Source: Luteitalea sp.
GTDB taxonomy: Bacteria; Acidobacteriota; Vicinamibacteria; Vicinamibacterales; Vicinamibacteraceae
Direction: 5' to 3'
NCBI GenBank assembly: GCA_009377495.1
Contig: WHTZ01000059.1
Span: forward strand, 1-39,766
Length of the DNA: 39,766 bases
Shown here: positions 16,810 through 22,956 of the stretch, in pieces
Position numbering within the stretch: position 1 is the first letter of the stretch
Layout: each line of letters starts with the position of its first letter
Program-made: the position numbers and the translations under genes
Notes under the pieces: model-generated
The model's input: only the letters and a program-made list of their open reading frames with translations
What the model was told of the DNA's origin: nothing
Database searches by the model: none

Positions 16810-18441
16810 ATGAGTCCCAAGATGTCGCAGGACTACGATGTCATCGTCATCGGCGGCGGGCACAACGGCCTGGTCAACGCCGCCTACCTCGCGCGTGCCG
16901 GACTCCGCGTCGTGGTGCTCGAGCGCCGGCACTGTGTGGGCGGTGCGGCCGTCACCGAAGAGATCTTTCCCGGCTTCCGCTTCTCGGTCTTTTCGTACGT
17001 CGTCAGTCTTCTGCGACCCGAGATCATCCGTGAGCTGGATTTGCCGCGGCACGGCCTTCATATCCTGCCGCTCGAGAGCACGTTCACGCCGCTGCCAAGT
17101 GGCGACTATTTCGCGACCTGGGCCGATCCCGACGAGACCCGGCGCGAGCTGTACCGCCATTCACCAAAGGACGCCGAGGCGTATGTCGACTTCGGACAGC
17201 TCATGGTGCGGATGGCGATGGCCGTGAAGCCCCTTCTGGGCGTCACGCCACCCGATCCGACCTCGCTGAGCCCGCGCCAGCTTCGCGGTCTACTGACCCT
17301 TGGACGCCATTTCCACTCGCTCGCCGAGCGCGACCTCTACGCGCTCTACAAGCTGATGACCATGAGCGCGGCGGATTTTCTCAATGAATGGTTCGAGTGT
17401 GAGCCGTTCAAGGCGACCAAGTCGGCAAGCGGCGTCATTGGAACGTTTCTCGGCCCGCGTTCGCCCGGCACGGCCTACGTGCTGCTGCACCATTACATGG
17501 GGGAAATCGATGGTGTGTTTCGGGCATGGGGATTTGCAAAGGGGGGCACCGGTGGCGTGAGCGAGGCCATCGCATCTGCCGCGCGGCGCTTTGGAGCGGA
17601 GATTCGAACCGACGCACCCGTGGCACAGGTGATGGTCAAGGATGGCCACGTGCAGGGCGTGGCGCTCGGGGACGGAACGGAGATTCGCGCGAAGACCGTT
17701 TCCTGCAGCTTGGATCCTCGTCGAACGTTCCTGGAGCTCGTCGACGCCCGTCGGCTTCCGGAAGAGTTCGTGGCTGCTGTACAACGCTACAAGTTCCGCG
17801 GCTCGTCAGCCAAGGTGAATCTCGCGTTGGACACGCTCCCGAATTTCACCAGCCTTCCGGGGGCTGGCCGACACCTCCGCGGCAGCATTTCCATCAGCCC
17901 AAGCATCGACTATCTCGAGCGCGCGTATGACGATGCGAAGTATGGCCGGTTTTCGAGGCGCCCATATTTGGACATCGTGATTCCCTCGATGCTTGATCCG
18001 GGGATGGCCCCGCCGGGCAAGCACGTGATGTCCATCTTCGTGCAGTACGCCCCGTATGCGGTCGAAGGAGGCTGGACCGACGCGCAGCGCGGCGCGCTCG
18101 GCGATGCCGTGATCGACACGCTCGCAGAGGTCGCACCAAACATTCGATCGGCAATTCTCCATGCACAGGTCATCACGCCCGCCGACATCGAGCAGACCAT
18201 TGGCTTGTCGGAGGGCAACATCTTCCAGGGTGAACTGGCGCTGCATCAGCTCTTCTTTCTGCGTCCTGTCCCGGGTTGGGCGCGATACAGCACGCCAATC
18301 GAGGGACTCTACCAATGCGGATCGGCTACACATCCCGGCGGCGGCATCATGGGCGCCCCCGGGCGCCTAGCCGCGCTGCAGATTCTCGAAGAGAGTGGAC
18401 GCGCGCGGGCGGCGGTCGGGGGCGGTAGGGCGCCCCTTTAG
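16810..18441 (+). CDS. PYROXD2-like FAD-dependent oxidoreductase, copy 1
   Basis: 543 aa. N-terminal Rossmann dinucleotide site DVIVIGGGHNGLVNAAYLAR, with E38 at the end of the second strand (VVVLERR) for the ribose of FAD. The C-terminal FAD-contact region reads PIEGLYQCGSATHPGGGIMG followed by APGR, as in phytoene-desaturase/PYROXD2-type amine-oxidase-fold enzymes. Substrate domain motifs include LGPRSPGTAYVLLHHYMGE and KFRGSSAKVNLAL. The start is ATG 16810, two bases after the GcvT-like gene; ATG 16822 is also possible. Reaction not known; carotenoid desaturation is unlikely because no carotenoid gene is near. The final residues (AVGGGRAPL) and the stop codon come from a repeat element at 18424-18474 that has replaced the native C-terminus. 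Confidence 0.82.
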   Translation: MSPKMSQDYDVIVIGGGHNGLVNAAYLARAGLRVVVLERRHCVGGAAVTEEIFPGFRFSVFSYVVSLLRPEIIRELDLPRHGLHILPLESTFTPLPSGDYFATWADPDETRRELYRHSPKDAEAYVDFGQLMVRMAMAVKPLLGVTPPDPTSLSPRQLRGLLTLGRHFHSLAERDLYALYKLMTMSAADFLNEWFECEPFKATKSASGVIGTFLGPRSPGTAYVLLHHYMGEIDGVFRAWGFAKGGTGGVSEAIASAARRFGAEIRTDAPVAQVMVKDGHVQGVALGDGTEIRAKTVSCSLDPRRTFLELVDARRLPEEFVAAVQRYKFRGSSAKVNLALDTLPNFTSLPGAGRHLRGSISISPSIDYLERAYDDAKYGRFSRRPYLDIVIPSMLDPGMAPPGKHVMSIFVQYAPYAVEGGWTDAQRGALGDAVIDTLAEVAPNIRSAILHAQVITPADIEQTIGLSEGNIFQGELALHQLFFLRPVPGWARYSTPIEGLYQCGSATHPGGGIMGAPGRLAALQILEESGRARAAVGGGRAPL

Positions 18442-18474
18442 GGGCGCCAGGCGCGGCTGAAGCCGCGCCCTACC
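18424..18474. repeat. 51-bp REP-like double hairpin (cruciform)
   Basis: Outer arms GGTAGGGC (18424-18431) and GCCCTACC (18467-18474) are exact reverse complements. Between and partly overlapping them are two hairpins: GGCGCCCCT-TT-AGGGGCGCC (18429-18448) and GGCGCGGCT-GA-AGCCGCGCC (18450-18469). The whole can fold as a three-way junction. It overlaps the end of the preceding gene and provides its TAG stop (18439-18441). The right half matches the repeat at 1586-1610. Confidence 0.75.
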
Positions 18475-18515
18475 TGTTCCGACGTCCCTCTCCGGACACG
18501 TGGGATATCAATCGC

Positions 18516-20099
18516 ATGAAGCACACCTACGACGTGATCGTCATCGGCGCTGGTATCAACGGTCTGACCGCCGCCGCGTATCTCGCGAAGGCAGGCCGGC
18601 GTGTCTTGGTCGTCGAGCGACGGGATGTCCTGGGCGGCGTTGCGGCACCCGACCGACTGACGACCGGCTGCCAGGTGAGCCCCTGCGTTCACGATGTCGG
18701 GTGGATTCCTCGGCAGATGGTCCGCGAGCTCGATCTGACCCGTTACGGCTTCCAAGAGATGACTGACGGATGGCTCGTCGCGGCTGCCCGGCGCGAGGGT
18801 GGATGGCTGACGCTGTCCGACGATGTCACGCGCACCGCGGCGTCATTGCGCACGCATTCGCAAGCCGATGGCGCTCAATGGCCGCGGTTCGTCGAGAGAA
18901 TGGCGCAATTGGCCGGGTTCCTCGAAGCGCTCTACCTGTTACCGCCGCCCCGGGTCAGCGTGCAGTCGATGTCAGACGCGCTCCGGTTGCTCGGGCTCGG
19001 ACGCCGATTGCGTGGTCTCGGCAAGCAGGGGATGGTGGATCTGCTTCGCACGCTGCCGATGCCGGTCGCAGAGCTGGTCGAGGACTGGTTCGAGGACGAT
19101 GCACTGAAAGGCACTCTTGCCGCGACTGCCGTCAAGGGCGTGCTCCAGGGGCCGCGCTCACCAGGCACCGCGTTTCTGCTACTACACCACCATGTCGGCG
19201 CGCGAGCCGGCATGTTCCACGGCCGATCGCGCGTCCGTGGAGGCGCCGGGGCGCTGGTCGGTGGGCTCACGGCGGCTGTCACACATCACGGTGGTGAGAT
19301 TCTCCCCGCGGTTGCCGTCGCTGCGATTCGCGTCCGCGAGGAGCGCTGCCGAGGTGTGACGCTCGCCGACGGCCGGGAGATCGACGCACGGCTGGTCCTA
19401 TCGAGCGCGGATGTTCGCGCAACGTTCCTGCACCTGATCGATCCCGACCATCTGGACCCGGCATTCGTGCAGGCTGTACGGAACATTCGCTACCGGGGCG
19501 CCACGGCGAAGGTCACCCTCGTGTTGTCCGCGCTTCCGCTACTGCGCGATTTCAAGGGTGAGGGCCAGTCGCCGGATCGGCTGCCGAACATCGTGAGCAT
19601 CGCACCGAGCATCGACACCATCGAGCGTGCCTACGACGACGCAAAGTATGGCCAGGTGTCCCAGGTTCCCTACCTCGAGGTCGCGTTTCCACCGCCTGGT
19701 GATTCATCCAACGCACGCCATGTGATGTCAGTGCTCGTGCAGTACGCGCCTTACCACGTCCGCGATTGGTGCTGGGACGCCGCGCGACGTGACGCGCTCG
19801 GCGAGCTCGTGGTCAATCGGCTCGCGGAGCTCTTTCCGCACCTCACAGATGTCATCGTCGATCGCCAAGTCCTGACACCACGAGATCTCGAAGCAACATA
19901 TGCCCTGACCGAAGGGAGCTTGAGTCACGGCGAGATGGCGCTGGATCAGATCCTCTTCATGCGACCAATTCCCGGTTGGGCTGAATATCGCACGCCGATC
20001 GAAGGCTTGTTTCTGTGTGGGATGGGTTGTCACCCCGGCGACGGGGTCGCGGGCGGCGCGGGCCGCCTCGCAGCCGCCGCGGCTTTGAAGACACCGTAG
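18516..20099 (+). CDS. PYROXD2-like FAD-dependent oxidoreductase, copy 2
   Basis: 527 aa. FAD site YDVIVIGAGINGLTAAAYLA with E34 (VLVVERR), and C-terminal PIEGLFLCGMGCHPGDGVAG followed by GAGR. It is clearly a paralogue of the gene before it: both share LGL/LGPRSPGTAxxLLHHxxG, YRGATAKVTL/FRGSSAKVNL, SIDTIERAYDDAKYG, VQYAPY and the GEMALDQILFMRPIPGWAEY block. They differ in the middle (residues 60-200), where substrate specificity would lie. Start ATG 18516 lies 42 bases behind the repeat element. Same operon as the GcvT-like gene; the two flavoproteins may form a heteromer or act on successive intermediates. Function otherwise unknown. Confidence 0.82.
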   Translation: MKHTYDVIVIGAGINGLTAAAYLAKAGRRVLVVERRDVLGGVAAPDRLTTGCQVSPCVHDVGWIPRQMVRELDLTRYGFQEMTDGWLVAAARREGGWLTLSDDVTRTAASLRTHSQADGAQWPRFVERMAQLAGFLEALYLLPPPRVSVQSMSDALRLLGLGRRLRGLGKQGMVDLLRTLPMPVAELVEDWFEDDALKGTLAATAVKGVLQGPRSPGTAFLLLHHHVGARAGMFHGRSRVRGGAGALVGGLTAAVTHHGGEILPAVAVAAIRVREERCRGVTLADGREIDARLVLSSADVRATFLHLIDPDHLDPAFVQAVRNIRYRGATAKVTLVLSALPLLRDFKGEGQSPDRLPNIVSIAPSIDTIERAYDDAKYGQVSQVPYLEVAFPPPGDSSNARHVMSVLVQYAPYHVRDWCWDAARRDALGELVVNRLAELFPHLTDVIVDRQVLTPRDLEATYALTEGSLSHGEMALDQILFMRPIPGWAEYRTPIEGLFLCGMGCHPGDGVAGGAGRLAAAAALKTP

Positions 20100-20148
20100 C
20101 GCGCGTAGCCATAGAGGATGTGTAGCGAGGGGCCTTCACACGGCGCCG

Positions 20149-20919
20149 TTACTGTTCTTGATAGAACCAGGTCAAGCCACCGTCGACGAAGTATGTCCCG
20201 CCAGTGGCGTAGCCGGCATCGGGCGAGGCGAGAAAGGCCACCACGCCGGCCACATCCTGCGGTTGTCCGAGGCGCCCGAGCGGAATCTGGTGCAGCAGGG
20301 CGCGGAGCTTCTGGGCATCGTTGAGCAACGCGGCGTTGAGAGGTGTCTCAATGGCGCCGGGGGCGACGCCGTTCACCCTGATTCCGAGCGGGCCCAACTC
20401 GACGGCGAGCGTGCGGGTGAGCATGCGGAGGCCGCCCTTGCTCGCGCAGTAGGCCGCGAAATTGGGGAAGGGCAGTTCCTCGTGTACAGAGCTGATGTTG
20501 ATGATGGTGGTGCCGGGCCGGTTGGTCCGCCTGCACTCCCGCACGAACGCCTGGGTCGCGAAGAAGACGCCTTTGAGGTTCACGTCGACGACCGCGTCGA
20601 AGTCTTCCTCGGTGACGTCCCAGAATGGCGTATGCTTTTCAAGCCCGGCGTTGTTGACGAGGATGTCGAGTGGCCCGAGCGCCTGCACGCTGTCGGCGAT
20701 GAGTTGATACGTCTCCGTCACCGAGGCCACGTTGGCCTGAAGCGCCACGGCACGCCGGCCGAGCGCTTCGACCTGCTGCACGGCGTCGCGTGCACCTTCC
20801 GCGTCCCCTTTGTAGTTCACGGCCACGTCGGCGCCTTCCTGCGCGAGCCGGATGGCGATCGCCTTGCCGATACCCTTGCTGCTCCCCGTCACCAACGCGA
20901 CTTGGTCTTGAAGCTTCAT
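20149..20919 (-). CDS. SDR-family glucose 1-dehydrogenase
   Basis: 256 aa from ATG 20917-20919, behind GGAGG. A classical short-chain dehydrogenase: cofactor motif TGSSKGIG (11-18), NNAG (89-92), catalytic S144, Y157 and K161 (NISSVHE, YCASKG), and the C-terminal GGTYFVDGGLTWFYQEQ. The string NISSVHEELPFPNFAAYCAS closely follows bacillary glucose 1-dehydrogenase, including VHE after the catalytic serine. Known reaction: beta-D-glucose plus NAD(P)+ to gluconolactone. Whether glucose or a related aldose is used here cannot be decided. It converges on the oxidoreductase pair (gap 49 bases) and is divergent from the thioesterase gene. Confidence 0.85.
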   Translation of the reverse strand: MKLQDQVALVTGSSKGIGKAIAIRLAQEGADVAVNYKGDAEGARDAVQQVEALGRRAVALQANVASVTETYQLIADSVQALGPLDILVNNAGLEKHTPFWDVTEEDFDAVVDVNLKGVFFATQAFVRECRRTNRPGTTIINISSVHEELPFPNFAAYCASKGGLRMLTRTLAVELGPLGIRVNGVAPGAIETPLNAALLNDAQKLRALLHQIPLGRLGQPQDVAGVVAFLASPDAGYATGGTYFVDGGLTWFYQEQ

Positions 20920-21163
20920 GCGCCGATGTCCTCCTCGCACCTTCGATGCCGGCCGGCACGTAACGTGTCTTTGTCGCGATCCGTCCCGCGGACCGACGTC
21001 ACCAGAACGCTACAGGATACCATCGTCTCCGGGGGCAGATCGGCGCCGACTTCGCTGCCTGCTGCAGGGTTCGCTGAGTCTGCGGCGAGCTCGTGCTGTG
21101 GTAGAGATCAACGACGACAAGGCGGACGCTGACCAACGGGGCGCCCGTGAAAGGAGAGGAGCC

Positions 21164-21598
21164 GTGGTGCTCAGCCAACACCAACAACGGCGGCGCGTCC
21201 AGTTCTACGAGACGGATCTCGCCGGCATCGTCCACTTCAGTTGGTACTTCCGCTACATGGAAGAGGCGGAGCATGCGCTTTGGCGCGCGGCCGGCCTCAG
21301 CGTCGCCCCGCGCGGATCCGATATCGGCTGGGCGCGCGTCTCCGCCGCCTGCGACTTCCATCGACCGTTGCGCTTCGAGGATGAGTTCGACGTCACGATT
21401 CGTGTGGCGGTGGTCACGCACAAGACGATTCAGTACGCGTGTGACATGACACGAGGCGACACGAAGATTGCCGCCGGCACGATGACGGTGATTTGCGTGC
21501 GCGTGCGCCCAGGCGAGCCGATGGAGGCCATCGACATTCCGCGGGAGATCGCCACGCGTCTCCAGCCGATAGTTGATGCGGACGAGCGGCGCGGTTGA
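21164..21598 (+). CDS. Hotdog-fold acyl-CoA thioesterase (YbgC/4-hydroxybenzoyl-CoA type)
   Basis: 144 aa starting at GTG 21164, seven bases after AGGAG; GTG 21167 is possible. The motif RVQFYETDLAGIVHFSWYFR contains the catalytic D18 of the 4-hydroxybenzoyl-CoA thioesterase family; MEEAEHALWRAAG is the start of the hotdog helix. The rest (GWARVSAACDFHRPLRFEDE, then TMTVICVRV) gives the expected four-stranded sheet. It hydrolyses acyl-CoA esters; the natural acyl group is unknown. The reading frame stays open upstream to 20918, but no other start has a ribosome site. Stands alone, converging on the arabinanase gene. Confidence 0.82.
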   Translation: MVLSQHQQRRRVQFYETDLAGIVHFSWYFRYMEEAEHALWRAAGLSVAPRGSDIGWARVSAACDFHRPLRFEDEFDVTIRVAVVTHKTIQYACDMTRGDTKIAAGTMTVICVRVRPGEPMEAIDIPREIATRLQPIVDADERRG

Positions 21599-21617
21599 CT
21601 CATCACCCGAGTCTGTC

Positions 21618-22640
21618 TCACGATGGCAGGGTGCCGACGCGAGGCCAACCGTCCTCCCACACCATCGTCGAGATGTGCAGCGCCGACCCGCGGCCCCGGC
21701 CGGCACCGTAATACGCGTGAAAAAATACGTAATCCCGGCTGCCATCTTGCAGGACCGCTTGGTGTCCCGGCCCACGCCACGCCGAGCTCGTAGCTTCGAT
21801 CACCAGTGAGCCGCCGCCGTCCGTCATCTTCTTGCCTGTCTTGTCCACGTAAGGACCTGTCACGACCCGCGACCGGCCAACGACGATGTGGTAGGTGCTG
21901 TCGGCGCCGCGACAGCACCGATCGAACGATACGAAAAGGTACCAGTAACCGCCTCGGCGCACGATGAACGGTGCTTCCACAGCACCGTTGGTCGGCTCGT
22001 CGCGCGGCCGGCTACTCAACGAGTACATCGTGCTGTGCCCGGTGGATAGCTTTCCGGTCGTGGGATCGATGCGATGCATCTTGATGCCTCCCCAAAAGCT
22101 TCCCCAGGCAAGCCACGCTGTGTTCTCGTCCTCGATGACGAGATTCGGATCAATCGCATTCCAATCGTCTTTCTCCTCGTGAGAGCGCACGACCATGCCT
22201 TCGTCCACCCACTTGTAGTTGGGATGTGTTGGATCGAGGGTTGTCGTCGTGGTCAGCCCGATCGCGGAGTTGCGGCTACCAAACGACGAGACGGAGTAAT
22301 AGAGGTGGTATTTGCCGTTGAAGAACGAGATGTCGGGCGCCCATGCGTTCCTCGCGCGCGGGATCTCCCGAATTGCCCACGCGGGAAGCGACTCCAGCAC
22401 ATGTCCCACGGACGTCCACGTCCGCAGGTCCTTCGACGTCCGGATCGGAATCACGCCTTGGCCTGCGCGGCCGCCCGTGCTGAACACGTAGTACGTGTCG
22501 CCCTCCCTGATCGCGACCGGATCGTGCACTCGCGCGACGTCACCGTCCAGCTTCAGGACCTCCGGCGGCGTTGCCGCGACCGTGCTGCCGCCGCTGTATC
22601 CAACGATAATCGCCGTGAGCAACGCTGCGGCGTAGACCAT
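21618..22640 (-). CDS. GH43 glycosidase, arabinan endo-1,5-alpha-L-arabinosidase-like
   Basis: 340 aa from ATG 22638-22640, with AGGA ten bases upstream. Signal peptide MVYAAALLTAIIVGYSGGST. The five-bladed propeller of GH43 shows the three acidic residues: D40 (RVHDPVAI, general base), D164 (DDWNAIDPNLV) and E222 (GAVEAPFIVRRG, general acid). NAWAPDISFFNGKYHLYYSV and AWLAWGSFWGGIK are typical of subfamily 5-type endo-arabinanases. It would cut alpha-1,5-arabinan from plant cell walls outside the cytoplasm. An open frame continues upstream to 22844, but that stretch is the palindromic element at 22692-22847 and not protein-like. Confidence 0.87.
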   Translation of the reverse strand: MVYAAALLTAIIVGYSGGSTVAATPPEVLKLDGDVARVHDPVAIREGDTYYVFSTGGRAGQGVIPIRTSKDLRTWTSVGHVLESLPAWAIREIPRARNAWAPDISFFNGKYHLYYSVSSFGSRNSAIGLTTTTTLDPTHPNYKWVDEGMVVRSHEEKDDWNAIDPNLVIEDENTAWLAWGSFWGGIKMHRIDPTTGKLSTGHSTMYSLSSRPRDEPTNGAVEAPFIVRRGGYWYLFVSFDRCCRGADSTYHIVVGRSRVVTGPYVDKTGKKMTDGGGSLVIEATSSAWRGPGHQAVLQDGSRDYVFFHAYYGAGRGRGSALHISTMVWEDGWPRVGTLPS

Positions 22641-22691
22641 CGTGCGCGATCCTATCGTCAATCTCCGTGAAGAAGGAGCAGCACCCGCGGC

Positions 22692-22847
22692 GGGGTGCTT
22701 AACGGAAATGGGGGTCGCGAGATCTGGAGGGTCGGAAAAAGGGGACAGGCCCCTTTTTCGAGAACCAACGCCGACGAAAAGGGGCCTGTCCCCTTTTTCT
22801 CCATCGTTCTGGCGATCGTCGTGACCCGCATTTCCGTTAAGCACCCC
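22692..22847. mobile_element. 156-bp MITE-like palindromic element
   Basis: Perfect 19-base terminal inverted repeats: GGGGTGCTTAACGGAAATG at 22692-22710 and its reverse complement at 22829-22847. A seven-base direct repeat CCGCGGC flanks both ends (22685-22691 and 22848-22854), like a target-site duplication. Inside are two further inverted units with the core GGGGACAGGCCCC (22736-22760) and GGGGCCTGTCCCC (22775-22798), each flanked by A and T runs. No protein is encoded; translated frames are low-complexity shadows. It lies between the arabinanase and permease genes. Confidence 0.75.
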
Positions 22848-22873
22848 CCGCGGCGGGAGAATAGCGTAGACAT

Positions 22874-22893
22874 TCTACGAGTCATAGAGTAGA
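22874..22893 (+). promoter_or_regulatory. Inverted repeat ahead of the second ADOP permease
   Basis: TCTAC (22874-22878) and GTAGA (22889-22893) with ten bases between them, 63 bases before the start at 22957. A weak candidate operator. No PadR gene is adjacent, so any regulator would act from elsewhere. Confidence 0.25.
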
Positions 22894-22956
22894 GTGGCTA
22901 CACAATATGTCGACGAGCACCTTCCTGCGTGTGACATGAGTCGATCGGGAGCGGTT

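Noticed and set aside
18429..18448. Hairpin as an ordinary intrinsic terminator
   Set aside because: No T-run follows, the second hairpin and outer arms make it part of a larger repeat, and the next gene in the same direction is only 42 bases on.
16810..20099. Carotenoid desaturase (crtI) pair
   Set aside because: The fold is similar, but no other carotenoid genes are present and the sequences fit the PYROXD2-like group better.
20158..21132. 324-codon plus-strand open frame
   Set aside because: Antisense to the SDR glucose dehydrogenase and running into the intergenic region; no protein-like motifs.
22642..22892. Several short frames reading EKGDRPLF- or KRGLSPF-like peptides on both strands
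   Set aside because: These are translations of the GGGGACAGGC palindromes of the MITE-like element and are known type of spurious peptide.
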